Below, in pieces: positions 15,946 to 30,148 of a stretch of 64,000 bases of DNA. Position 1 is the stretch's first letter, and every line of letters begins with the position of its first letter. This DNA comes from Strongylocentrotus droebachiensis. Its lineage: Eukaryota > Echinodermata > Echinoidea > Camarodonta > Strongylocentrotidae. The stretch spans positions 51,098 to 115,097 of the forward strand of contig JAVYIG010006599.1 in assembly GCA_035222895.1 (NCBI GenBank), in the 5' to 3' direction. The notes under the pieces were generated by a model. It had not been told where the DNA came from. It made no database searches and saw only the letters and a program-made list of their open reading frames with translations. The position numbers and the translations under genes are program-made.

Positions 15946-18900
15946 CTGAGGGGTAAAAAAAAGGAAGGGTGGAAATAACATAGGCAACATGAGTGAGTTG
16001 TGGTTTTTTGAACTTATCATACAGATACAAAATCGGTTTCCTCCTTTAAATACACAATTTTTATTTAGGATTTTCATACTACCTTATTTTAATATTTCAA
16101 GATTTATTATAATAAACTTATCTGTGAGTTAGAAAGTTTTTTAAAATTTCATCTGTAAGATATTTACAACTAAATGAGTTTGCTACAAAATAAAATATTA
16201 ATAGATGACAGATGAATCATACAAATCGACGCTTAACACATGATTTCTCAATAACACATGATTTCTCAAAAATACATGATTCCCGAGCAAGAATGTTGGA
16301 AATATATTCTGTGATCCCTTTGAATTTTACCAACACACATCACCATTGATGTATTAGTTATGCTAAAATGAGTTACTCACCAATTTCTTGGTCTTTATAG
16401 CTTACAGGACCTTCCTTATATGCAGGTTTGTAATCTAATAGTGTTTTCTCTGTGAAAAAAAGCAATGTTTGTGGAAGAGAACCAAAAAACTGTGCAATAA
16501 AGCAAAATTGAAGCAAAATGAAATATTTTGACTACATGAAGAAGTGGGTTGATATGGTGGTGAATGAGAAATAAAAAGAACTTAAAAATCATAGGTGCAT
16601 TTTCGTGATTTGTTGCTATCTTGAATGGTTTTTAAAAAGGAAAAAAAGAACTACAAAACTTACAATTATATTTAAGTTTGAAATAAACTACTATTGGTTT
16701 AAAAAACAAAGGAATATTTCATAATTGATTCTCACTGTTGGGGTACTTTTGATAAGTGCACCATAATATAATTATGCTGATCGTCATTCTGGGGTAAATT
16801 TTTTGTTACTTTGAACATACTATTAACTAGCTACTGTAGAGTGATAATGGTTTGCAAAAGAGTGAAATATCAAAAGCATGGAAAAGTGTTATAAAATGAA
16901 AAGCATAAGAAAAACAAGATGATTGTGATTGCATCTCTTATACCGGTATGCCTCCGCCAGTATGTACATTGATTGGTCGGCATTATTTCAATACCAAGTT
17001 ATCGCAGCAACAAAACATTTTCTGGCATTTGTCAACACTTTTATGACCCTATGACCTTTGACCTCTTCAACCCAAAATCTAAGCAGTTCATCCTTGCATG
17101 CTCATACATACTGGATCTACATTTAGTTTGAATCGGCTCACTGGTTTTGAGTTATCGCACTAATGAAAAGCTGGACAGACAGACAACCCGAAAACATAAT
17201 TCCTCGTGCACCACCTTTGGCAGTGGAGACATCAAAATGGACCGGTACTCTTTTGGTGTAGTATGCTGTTACAAGCTGTCTAAATCTTCATCTAGTTTTC
17301 AATAATTTTGACACAGAAAGCTTTGTGTTTCTTCTTGAAACTCACAAGGGACTCATAAATTGTGATATTATATCAAGGAATGTACTTAATCATAATGAAC
17401 AGTTAATTTGTTAAATCTTGTTTGTGATAGGTATTTGTGAACTTGGTGACACTTTAAATGTTAGAAAATAGAAATAAAGGATTAAGGTTATGTCAGGATG
17501 AAAAATAAAAACAAAACCACTATATGTGAACAAATTTCTCACAAAATTGAAATGTGATGAATTTGTGTGTCACTCTTTAAAGTTAAAAACCAGACATAAT
17601 CCATACCTAATAAATCATTGATATTCGATGGTTTAGCTGTATCCGGTTCAGGGCATGGAGCCATGTGACTCGTCTCTGGTTTCAAGGCTACTCCAATCTA
17701 GAAGGTAAAGACATCAATTTGATAATATCAAAAAAAGAAAATGAAGCATTTGATTTGGGGTACACAATGTGAATGACATAATTTCATATCATATCACTGT
17801 AAATATATTAACAAATCAATAAAAGTGGTATGCTGTTTTCTACATCCATATGACAAAGCACAAGTCAAATCCCACATGTATACGGTATTTGAAAAAAGGT
17901 CATTTCTCTTGCGAAACACTACAGAAAACATTTTGCCTGAAATCTAAAAACATTATATGCACAATCCAAACAGAAGAAACACTTCTAAGTCATTATGGTC
18001 TAAAACATTAATAGTACTAAAACTGTGTCGTGAATGTAAGTGGGCATAGTTTATAGGTTTCAAACCACTTGAATATTGACTTACTCTTTTGAAGAGTCCT
18101 TTGGTATTGTTGACTATCTTGCCTTGTTTCTCACCAATGATATCTCTGGAGTTGGCAAGTCGGGCCTTTATTTTGTTTCTCTTACTGTAAGGAAGAGGCA
18201 ACACAGAACATCACAAAAATGTGATCAAAATTACAATGTAATTGTGAAAATGGACATGTTAATTGCAGGTAGGAAGTTGAAAAATATTTAGTAGATAAGT
18301 GTTAGTGGTTTTTAATGATGCTGTAAACATTGAAAACACAACAGAACATGCCTATTAACTTTTAAAAAACATAGGCTGTACATTTTAGGAAACTATAAAT
18401 TACATGCTTAAAAAGATTGCATTGCTATCTTTGACATACTATATACGTTTAGACTCAGTATTGTAGGCAAATATGTACCTAGTAATCTGTCACAAATTCA
18501 AGACAAATCAGAACTTTTATGATTATTATTATGATTATCTAAATCATCGAATTGTATATTTTCACATAACAATCTAGGTAGATGAAATTCTCCAATCCAT
18601 TACAGATTTTCGTTAACTATAACTATAAGCTACATGAATTTTGAAATCCTTGCTTTATTTTAATTAAACAATGTGTACAGGGTCAGATGTATCTTGATTA
18701 GTTACGTAACACTCACCCTCCTCCTGACGCCTTCTCATCTTTATCTTTCTCTTCATCTGAAATGAAAACAAAACTAAAATCATGAAACTTGCACTTTCTT
18801 ATTTATTATTTATCAGCACTTTTGAGAGTGAAATTCAGGAGCACACACAAGACTCTGTCTTTCTTTCTCTATTTCTGTTTTTTTTTCTTCCCTTCTTTTC

Positions 18901-21900
18901 CCCCTGTATTGGGGGTAAGAATAGACTTTTTGGGGTAAAACAGACTTGGGTATAACAAACAGAGATGCATCAGTAATGTTCAAAGTAGATAATGTCATAT
19001 GAGCTTTTCTTGGTATACATGAATATGTACAGTCTTAGACCACCAAATCTATTACTTTATAAGACCATGAGTCACATCTTACGATTAGCACTTTCTATTC
19101 CTTAAATTTCCTTCTCTAAAGTTACGCATTCAACCCCAACTCTGACAATTTAGCTTAAACTCTTGTGACAAGTAATTCAAGCTTCCCCACTTGTTCACAT
19201 TCTTTCTTCCTCCACTCACCATCTACTAGTTGATAAGACTGTGCAGTCCTAGCTGGTAGCACAGGAATGTCACTCCCCATGTCATCTAGGCTCTCTCCTG
19301 GTTTAAGATGGAAAACAAAAATAGAATCACATCTCCACAAAATGATACAAAGAGGTCTCAAGACTTATACATTGAGATTTTCTGAGAAAACACAATCAAT
19401 GTCAAGAAAAATCAAAACAAGAGCCTCACATTTTCTCTGGAACAGACCAAACTTTCCATCAAGGAAAAGAAAAACTACAATTCTTTGTCAGGTTTGTACA
19501 ACCACTTCTTTGTTTGTTGTGAGTGTTTGAATATTTTGTGAACTGGTCTAGTCAAGATATATATCTGGTTATTCTACGGCAACAATTGCTCAATGATCAA
19601 TTATTAACCCTGACCAAATTCCTTACTTCAACCCTGGACCAAATTTACCTCAACCTAACCCTAACCCTAAACTATTCTTAAAACCAATGGTAACTCAAAC
19701 CCTCATCAGTTTCCTTAGACAAAATATATCCTGGGGCAATTGTCGCAGGAGCAAATGTTATCTCACATTGACTCTTGATTCCATACCTGTTGCTGAGTAT
19801 GTGCTGTCTGTATCCATGAAGGAATCAAAGGTACTGTCATGACTGGGGATTCCTACCAGATCATAAGCTGCATCTCCATTGCCACCAGACACGCTCTCCC
19901 CTCGCTTGGGTTTCTCTGGTGCTAGAATCTTACTGGTATCCACATAGCTGTACTCTTTGGAAGAAGCAGACATTCTCTGTCCAGACTTGTTGGGGGAGCT
20001 GGAGACTTCAGAGTATGCCTCAGAGTACATGGCTGTCTTTGGACTCGCTGCACCTTCTTCACTCTTTAACAGCTTATCAATGTTGCTCGTTGGCTGCTGT
20101 ACGTAAGCATACTCGTCAGAGTTCTTACGCGAGGATTTGCTGTCAAAGGATTGGACCGAGCCGCTAGAGTGCTTTCGAAGCGATTCCGTCTTTCTCCTTA
20201 TGATGCCACTATCCTTGGCATCAAAAGAGTCCATCTGCTGAGTGGGTGAACCCCTAAAGTTCTTACTGCTTGGTGACTCTGTAGTCTCCTTGACCTTATC
20301 ATGTGGAGGACTTATGTGTACTTCTTCATAGTCATGTCTACCCTTGACACTGGGCCTGTCTTCACCATTGGCTCTTTGTAAAGGGGGTTTAGCGCTGGCA
20401 GGTGGTTTAGGTGGGGGTTGTGACGGCCGATCTTTAGAAATCCCTTTGTTGAAGCCAGGTTTAATAGGGCCTTGCCGTACTCCAGGGGAAACCATTCCCC
20501 TATCTCCTTCTGATTTACTCTTTTCCAGATTCCTATTTGGTTTGATGGGTAGTCTGAGTGCTTCCTTCTTTTCAGTGTTCTTAGCTGCTAAATGAGAGAC
20601 ATCCTTAGCAGGTGTTGACCTTGTAGCTGGATTGGAAATTTGTCTTGTGGCAACCGCTTTAAAAAACTCCCCGTTCCCGGATTTCTCTGATACAGGTTTA
20701 GCATTAACATCCACCGAGCTGGGTTTGACTGGTGGGCTTGGTTTGGTCTTGGGCTTCCCTGCTATATGTGGTTTAGCATGAGCACCAGGTTTCACAGCCT
20801 GACCTGGCTTGGGTTTGGTTAGGACCGAAGACTGAGGCAATGTGGGAGTTGGTGATGATGGTGTCGTCTGGGCTCCTCCAACATCAAACTCAATATCCTT
20901 AAACGCTGACAGTGTTGCCTTGAAGTTGTTCTTGAAGCGGTCATCGGGGCTAGGACGAGGCTTTGCCTGTGAAGTTTGCTTGCTACTACTAGGATGGGAA
21001 GCATCTTTTGATGGCTTGCCAGAGTCTCCTGATGTAGCACCAACATCACAGTTTGCATAAATGGAACCATCTGGGCTGTCAGAACCTCTTGATGATTTAG
21101 GTGGTCCAGGGGGTAATTTAGGCATTGGTAGCTCTGGTGAATCTACGGACACTATATATGTTACACAAGAGAGAAAAAAGAAAATCATAATCTGATTTTT
21201 GAGAATTACATTTGTTATTCAGAATTGTACTGAACACATTGAACAAAACTTAATTTGTAATTTTCTTCATTCTAGGTAATATATATATATATTCAGTTAA
21301 CAACAATTTTTGAAATTTTTAAATTATGTTTAAAATCGATTTTTCACAATCTTTTCTTCTTGAGAATGTGACATATCAATGCTTACATCTTAAAGTATTC
21401 AACAAAAGCCCTGATTCAACCAGTCTGCCTTTCATTCTTGAGTTACGAAAAAACACCCCCCAAAACACATCATATTGACAAAGGGTATGAATAATTTAGG
21501 TGTTAGCTGTAGATGGATTATTTTCAAGGTGAAGACAAATAAAAGGAATAAAACATCAGTTGAAGCCCTGGTCAGCTCTAACAATGAGAAATTACAACTG
21601 GAAGACCCCACATGGTGATAACCAAGCCAAACTACACTGGTTCACTGTAGCATGGACATCCATGTAACAACAGAAGTAAAAATACAGATCCACAACTTGA
21701 TTATTTTACAAGCATCTTCATTTTAATATACAACGAACAAATTGTTAGAACATAGACGCATGTACAAGGAGACACTGTTCCCTACGTAACTCCGAACCTC
21801 ATTATGTGTGATGATTTTTAACTATGAATACGGTATGCTATTAATCTGTTGACTCCTGAATTATCTAATTCCCATAGACTTAACGCAGGGACCACCAGGT

Positions 21901-24900
21901 TCCAGTAAGCAATGGGTTAACAGCAAGAGATGAATGAGTGTATACCTCCTTTTGGTGTCACATTACAGTTGACGTAATTATGACTGGAGGAGTCTCTCTT
22001 GTCCGCCGCTGCTGCTCCACTACTCTGCCCAGGTACCTTGGGTGGCATTCTCGGCTGAAACAAGATGGAGAGAAGAGATGTTCATAGCATTTACTTTACC
22101 CTCATGTGCATCTAAAATCATCATCATCATTTACACCGTTGCATATCAATCCATTTACATTGTGAATTATTTGTGAGATTATTTGTGAGATTATTTGTGA
22201 GATTATTTGTGAGAATATGTGTCTGCATAGATTTAGGAATACCCTAGATGGCAGAATATGATTGAAAAATTGATTTGGAAAAGTATTATGATCTGCATTA
22301 AGTGAACATTGAAATCTTTATTAAATGTATGATACAATGTTGTGTTGTGGTCTAGTGGATAAGTCGTTTGACTAATGTCTTTTGGCAAGATATTAATCTA
22401 CATTTGCCACTCTCCACCCAGGTGTTAAATGGTACCGGTATGAAGAAATTCCTTGAATGCTGTGAGCACCGAAATCAGCTGCCTAGCAGAGCCGGGGTAA
22501 TAGTTGGAGCGCCTTGAGCACCACGCATGTTGGATATGTGCGCTATATAAATATCCAATATTATTATTATCATTAATTCAGATTAAAGGGCTATATTCAT
22601 GTTAACTTACCTGCTCAAAGTGTTCATGCTTGAGTTGAACATTTTCATAGTTGTGACCATAATCTTCAGGTTTGATACCTAGATAAGCCTGAAACATGTC
22701 AACCACCGCTCGGTGCACCAACTCATATTGATTCTAAGATAAACAAACAAAAAACAAAACAGTACATGTGAATAATCATGTTCTTTTACAGACAACCATT
22801 TGTTATTTGTTATTTATGATTTTCCCTTTACATATGTACGTTAAATAAAAACTTGATGGCCCAATGTACATGGACTAATCAGAGATACTACTTTGAGACA
22901 TATTCTAAATATGTAAATAAACTGGATGATAAAACAGTTTGCGGGAAACATAAACAACCCCCCCCCCCCCACAAACTGCTAATCCATATATCTTTATTCT
23001 TCTCCACTCTCAATTGATCATAATCAAATATATTTTACATTAACAAATCTACAATTGATTACCCTTGTCTGCACGATGGCATGTCTCTGTTTCCTCATCT
23101 CAACAATGATATCATACAGGCTGAAATTCTGGTCAATTTTCTGTAGAATTAGAAAGAAAAAATGGATTGAAAATATCAAGTATATATAGGAATAAACAGA
23201 ATATTTCATAACAAATCATCATCTATGATGGAGGGGAAGGGGGGGGGGGCTTTCAGCTAAATAAAAGCCAAATTTGACAAATCTCATGTTCAATAACACT
23301 CATCTGACAAAATATGGTTTACCACAGTGACATTGCTATTAGATCCTATGATCTTTATGGTAAGAAATAGCAATTAGTCATAAGATTCATGCAACAGAAG
23401 CCCAGCTTTATAAAAACATTAAGACTACTTCAAGGAAATGCATATAGATGAAAATCTTAGCATTTCAGCTAAATTTGACGAAATAAGAGTTCACTAACAT
23501 TTATCTGTCAAAAAAGGCTTTTGCATGATGACGCACAAGGAAAAATCTTCATTCTTTCTTGCTAATAGAGCCTAGCTATGATCTTTATGGTAGGAAATAG
23601 ATGATAAGGTTTGGGCAACAGGAAGACATCACCAGCTCTATAAAATATAACATTAGACTCCTTAAATTTAAATAAAATGCTTTGTAAATCTGTCAATCTG
23701 AAAATTTCTGAGAAATTCATCCAATTTTGTTTCAGAGGACTTTCAAAATTATGCATATGGCACCTACTAGATGCAAATAAATCACACTAGAGAATATCGG
23801 TTTTGACATTCAAAGGCAACACTTATATTGTCAAGACTAAATTACATGAGAAAATAGCATAAGGGTAGTGAAAGTGCTATGAATTTCCTATAAATCTGTC
23901 ACCTAATTAATTTCTGGAATCATTTGTACTGTATTATGAACAGGGCTCTTGATATTCTTATTATAACCGAGCAGAAGTTTTCCATTACTAAACTGATTAT
24001 AGTTTTCTTAAAACCTTCCAGGGATGCCTATTCTTACAATTATTGGCAAATTCATAATCAATCAAACTACTTTTTTGCTATATCAAGACAACTTAAATAT
24101 TAGATGCATAATCCAGATTTCGTTAAAACAGCACAAACCCTGAACAGTTTTTCATTTTAAACTTCCTTAATGTGATTCTTATTGGCCCTAGTTCAAAGAC
24201 AATCATAACTCTAAGAATGTTGTCTGATAAATTTCTTATCTAAGAATGTGGCATAGCAAAGACTCTTTTGGACGGAATAGATTTTTTGTTTTGGGAACAA
24301 TTGATCAATACATACAGGACTTCTTGCTTATAAATACAACTTCATTTTGAACAAATCAAAACACTTTTGACTAATATAATCATTAGAAAAGGTAAAAGAG
24401 TAACTGAAATTAACCACCATCAGGCATCATTTAATAGTAATCATTTACGACTAACAACAACAACAACAAAGTATAGACATAGTGCATATCACGTTATGAC
24501 ATAATATCCCTACATGCTTCAAAAGAGCTTTGAAAATAATGAAGGAAGCCTTAGACATGTACATTTAAAATGGGTAAAAGTGCTATAGAAGATATAGTGC
24601 AGGGTGTAGATTTTAGGAAATGCAGGTGCATAGTCCACTTTCCCTTCTTGCGTTAAGAGTACACTGAATCTTTAAACGACATCATTGCAACTTTGTTACT
24701 GTTCAACAACCTGGATACCACCTTTAATTACAGCTGGAACACAAATGTAGATTGGCACATGGTATGTATTAAAGTTACATTACAATCGATTGCATTAATT
24801 CATTCATTTGGACTTTAGTCTCATGCATTCAATTCTCATGATTGATAACCAACCTTAGACGCTGGTTTCAGTATGACTTTGATAAAAGGTCTTCAAACAC

Positions 24901-27900
24901 AATTACGGATAAACCTGCCTTGGGCTTTTGCATTATAATCGATCATGCATAACTTTACTTTGTTTACTTGTGATACATATTTGAGAGTTAAACTTTTTAT
25001 CTCAATACCAAAATTGATTACGTCATAAAAGTCTAGTCCGGTTCACAGATCAACCACAGATGAAGGCTGTAGCTAAACAGCTGAAAAATTCAGAAGTAAA
25101 GATTTTTTTCTTCTATTGAGCTAAAAAGTTTAAATCTCAAACAAGCATTCTTGACGTAAACATACCTCTAATTGAAGAGCATTCCTGACGTAATCTATGA
25201 CGCATATTGTTCCTGTTCTTCCACAACCAGCACTGTTAAAAGAGCAAGAAGGGGGAGAGATAAAATTGAGGAAATATGAAAATCTTTAAAAAAATGGATT
25301 CAATCAATCAAAAAACTACATAAGTTTATGGTTAAGGACTTGAGAAGGGTGATATGGAAAACTGAGAAGGGGAAAGGGAAGGGAGGAAAGGGAAGGGAGG
25401 AAAAGGCAAGTGTATTTATTTTGTTCAATCACTTGTATTCCAGCAAAATATTTACAGCTAAACAGTTTGAGGTTCTTCTACTTAGATGATGATAGAATAT
25501 ATAGCATACCCAGACATAAATAATGAAAACTGATTTATAAGTCTCTAGCAAAATCAACAAAACATAAGACTTCAGTCTCCAGTCAATTTTGCCATCAAGG
25601 TACATTTAATGCAAGTATATACTGTAAGCTGATAAACTGAAACTGTTTTTAACTGTTTCTAGTCCCACAGCATACATAATTGCATCTGAAAAACACCATT
25701 GGAGTCGTTCATGATCAGTGTATAAATTTATACTTCTATCATTAATCAGGCCAGCATAGTGCGTTGGCTGATCAAACTTACCGGTAACAAATATATAAAC
25801 AAGGAACATGCATGTAGAAAGCAGATGAGAGATGAGCATGCAACTCGAGTGAAACTGAAATCTGTATCAACAGAAGTCAACTTATGCAGTAGGAGATTTC
25901 ATCGCACATCATCAACATGTATTGTCAATGATACATGTACAGAGATTAATTCAGTTGTTTTTAATGAGGAAGTTCACACTAATTGCGCATTGTCGTAAGT
26001 GACGAAAGTACAACAGAAACATGAATTGAATGGAAAAAGATACGGAATACCTATTCACTTTAAAATGAGTAAGTTATTTCCATCGATAAAGTATTAATTA
26101 AAACAATATAATACATATAATGCAGTTATGAACAAAAGTACCAGGGACCAATTATGGTATATATCATATCAAAATTGATAATGTAATGTATTTTCTTGTA
26201 TGGGAGATTACACCCTAGATTTCATGATTCATGGAATAGATGTTCACCTACAGATTAAAGAATTTCAAGCTTCAAAAGTCTAGGGTGTTTGGGGGCTATT
26301 TTGACTTTCATCTACAAATCCGATGGCCAAAAATTACCTTTCGGCATGTGAAGGAAAAAAAGTATCAAACCATCTGAATCTATCAAGCAGAAAATAGCCC
26401 CAGTGCAAGCTAGAGACTTGATGCTTAGAGGGATGCTTCGTGACGCGGGCTGAGGGGCACGGCGTTTCGCCTCGTAATTGGCTTGATCTCAGGGATGGAG
26501 ACGCATTGTCGAACACGCGCCAGATTAAGCACCACACCGAGTGCAATTACCTCGGTGATGATGGCATGGTTGTCAAGTATTAGTCATGGATGCCCCGAGG
26601 CAGACGATGGAGAGGGACGATGGCGATCATGGTGAAGTAGCCGGAGGCTAGGAGGACACTCAGTCAATGATCTCTCCCCTCGTACATGTATCTAGCAATA
26701 TGCACTTGTAATAGCAACAGCATTTTGAATTCTTAATATTAAAAAGGAAAACATTGGGTGCGTTTCCGGGAATTTATTCATATTAGAGTTCTGTCGCCTG
26801 TAAATGAATGTCAGATTATGAGTGCTATGTTTTGATTGGATTTTGAACATCCATACAGCATGTTGTTAGACTACTATATGAAATGTGTTGATCAGTAGAC
26901 ATGCCATATGACAACTGTAATTTTAACTGTTCAGAGCCTGAAGGAAATAAATCTGTGAATAAAAGCCTTTCTTCCTTCTACAGATGTTATTACTTGTGGT
27001 CATAAGATGTGTTGTGCCTCACTACTTCACTGACTCATGTCAAGACTCAGAGTGGATATGAGCATTCCAGATTTTGATCACTTGCATTTTACTTAAATGA
27101 TACGATATTACATAAAAATGCCTACCTTGTAACCCTACCCAGGGTATGTTAGTTTAGCCCTGCCCTACCCAACAAACCTGACTAACGTCAGGAAATGGAG
27201 ACCCCCAAAACAACAAAGGCTGAGGACACTTAAACAATCATAATTGCTCAGACTGAAATATGTTATTATCAAACACAATGAAATACAACTTCCTTCTCCT
27301 TTGAATCATGAATAAAATTACAAATACATTCTGATATTGAATAACAAATTGTGTTTTGCTAGCCTGTGATGACAACTTCTTTCAGTTATCGAATGACAAC
27401 TATTTGCATTGAATGCATTGGAGTACTTTGGAGCCGAATCTATGATTTATTTTCAGTCAAGTCACAATATGCTAAATGGGAATGATGGACAATACAATGT
27501 TAAGGACCACAAAGTCATTATGCTGTCTGTCAAGCCTATCCTGTTTCATACGAGTCGGGAGTGGTACCGGTATATGGGAAGGAAAATAGCATTCACTTCT
27601 CGAATGATGACGTGATAGAATTTACAATCTTCAAAGAATTGCTCCCCCTTGAGAGTTCCAATGCCCGACTGATGATGTTATGAATGTGGGTGATCTGAAT
27701 CTATTCTGATAATGAATAACAATTTGTGTTTTGCTAGCCCGGGATGACGCACTATTCCAGCTATCAAATGACAGATATTTAACATAGAATGCATTGCTCT
27801 TTCCTTCTATGAAGTATGTCGCAGCAATAGCTATGATTTATTGTATGTCAAGTCACACAAAAGTTTTCAGACCAGGTTGATATTTTAGTCACATGAAACC

Positions 27901-30107
27901 AAAATAATGCCAGGATAAAGGAAAGGGGGGGGGGGGGGGGGAGCTGGAACAAGAAAAAAAAGAAAAGCAAATAACAAACTAACAAACAGACAGACACTAT
28001 GTTATATATTCAGGACTCAAAATCCATTTACAGTGAGGTGAAATTATTGACGAGTGCAACAAATTAGTCTCCAATTAGTCTCTGTGTTATACAAAAACAG
28101 AAAATGTTTCCATAACATGAGGGGTACTTTATTTTTTCTGGGTTTTATGCATCATCTCAAACATTATAAATGTACATATACTCTGATGAATACATCACAT
28201 GTTTCTATGATATCTATAAAGGTCTCTCAACTGTATTGTCAATAGAAACTTCCTTTTCAATTGAACAATGCTCGATTAAGATAATCCAAAATAGATTTTA
28301 CAATGAATAACGTCTGCTAATACAGGAAAGAGTCTAACTTGAGGGTCTTCAGCTGACACATTCTTATCCCCCGAACAACATCTAACCTCCGCAATACAAC
28401 GCCGTCGAGATTTACACAAAAAGTCGAACACTGGGAGTTATGTGCAATTGTATTGAATCAGAGGCAGGCAGTATGACATAATCTCATATATATCCCACCA
28501 AAACAAAAGCCCCCCTCGTTCAATCCATGGAGTCATTTCAACGTGACTCAGCTCATTGTCAGCCGTCAGTCAACTGACTCAATCTCCCCGACGTGCTGGC
28601 TAAAATTAGCACCAAACGACATAGGGGCGACATCTAAAAATATATATAGTGTGAACTTGTTGAGTTTGTAACAAAATATGATTATAATTGAAATAATGAA
28701 AACACAACATATTGAAATTTTGAATGATTCACCTAACATCATCACATACAAATTAAGTAGATTGCTTCATTGAATACTACCTTCTATTATTGCATGATAT
28801 CAAGCAAATAACAAATATAAATGTGAATTCTAAACATTTTATTTAACTTTTTATTGGAAAAATTCAATCAGTGTACTAAGGCCTGCTAAAATCAATTGTA
28901 ATATTTTAACATTATAATATTTCATTTTCATTATAATGTGTCATGGTCATGTTCTTGCAGTTGGGGGGGGGGGGGGTGTTGATGTTCAATAGAATGGTGA
29001 CAAATTGAATGACATTATCATTTCTTTTCATAGAAGTATGGGTTTATGTATCACTTCAAAATACCATATATGGTTGCCAATAACTTTGACAAAGCTTGAC
29101 AGGACTTGACATTTGCAACAATTGGCATTTTGATCTGTGAACACAAGTCAGAAATATATACATTACGGCATCTGGGTAACTTCCGAAAAGGTTTTCCAGA
29201 ATAGAATTCAAAGTATTTGGGAAGAGAGCATTCTTTGGAAATGTCAATGAGAGCCTGCATGTGACCCTGTCAAATCTATCAAATCTATTCATAACTCATG
29301 AATATACTCAGATTCATAAATTAAAACTGTATGGTAGTGCCAGATATTATGTTAAACTGCATATCATGTTTCTTTGGCAGCACAATATATGGTATTAAAA
29401 CAATTGGCTGGCAATAAACCAAGATAACCAGATTGCAAGAGAATTTGTACTAAAAAAAATAAGGAGTCAAGGAGAAGGAAGGGGGGGGTGGGTGTTCAAG
29501 AGCATGAAAAAGTAATCTATAATGGAAAATATGTCACTATTAAAATAGCTTGCAGAAATTTTAACCAAAGCAAAGACAGGCAAACAGGGAAATACAGTCT
29601 TCAAGTACAAACAATGTAAAAAAAAATGTCTCCAGCATTGCACCACCTTCAATGGTGAGAGGCATAAAGACAATAACGGAAACACGTTTAGAAGGAAAGG
29701 AGAGAGGGAAGCAACAAAGAGAAAAAGGAAACTCAAAAGAGGAAGCAGAGGCTCACATCGAGGTTCACAAATATAAAGTGAAGAAAGGGGAAAACAAAAG
29801 GAAGAGCAGGGAATTCATGGTTAGTTTAATGCAATAAAATCTAAAAATGGAAAGGGATGGATCATGATTAGAATTAATCAAAATCTAAATTATGGAACAA
29901 ATAGAAAAAAGCCTGCTACTAATTTGTAGTAGATCCATGCTACGACAGAGAAAGATGTGTAATTGTTAAAGAATCAGAAAGAGAGAGTGCAGAGAGAGAA
30001 GGAGGAGGGAAGGACAGATACGAGTGGAGTTTCAAAAGAGTGGATGAAAAAAAAAGTGAGAGAGGGGCAGGCTATGAATAGTATTTGACAAAAGAGGAAT
30101 ACAGGTA

Positions 30108-30148
<41 letters not shown>

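Larger units (their letters stand above)
16450..17606. other. PTP intron with dispersed repeat
   Basis: Holds the repeat at about 16940-17235; 16450-16930 and 17240-17606 show nothing. Confidence 0.5.
22055..22610. other. PTP intron with 12-bp tandem repeat and SINE
   Basis: Both repeats are listed separately; the rest is plain. Confidence 0.5.

Noticed and set aside
19640-19680. Telomere-like CTAACCCTAACCC stretch
   Set aside because: Too short and degenerate to indicate an interstitial telomere; simple sequence.
22166-22213. Regular 12-bp repeats considered as a CRISPR-like array
   Set aside because: No spacers; a plain tandem repeat in an animal intron.
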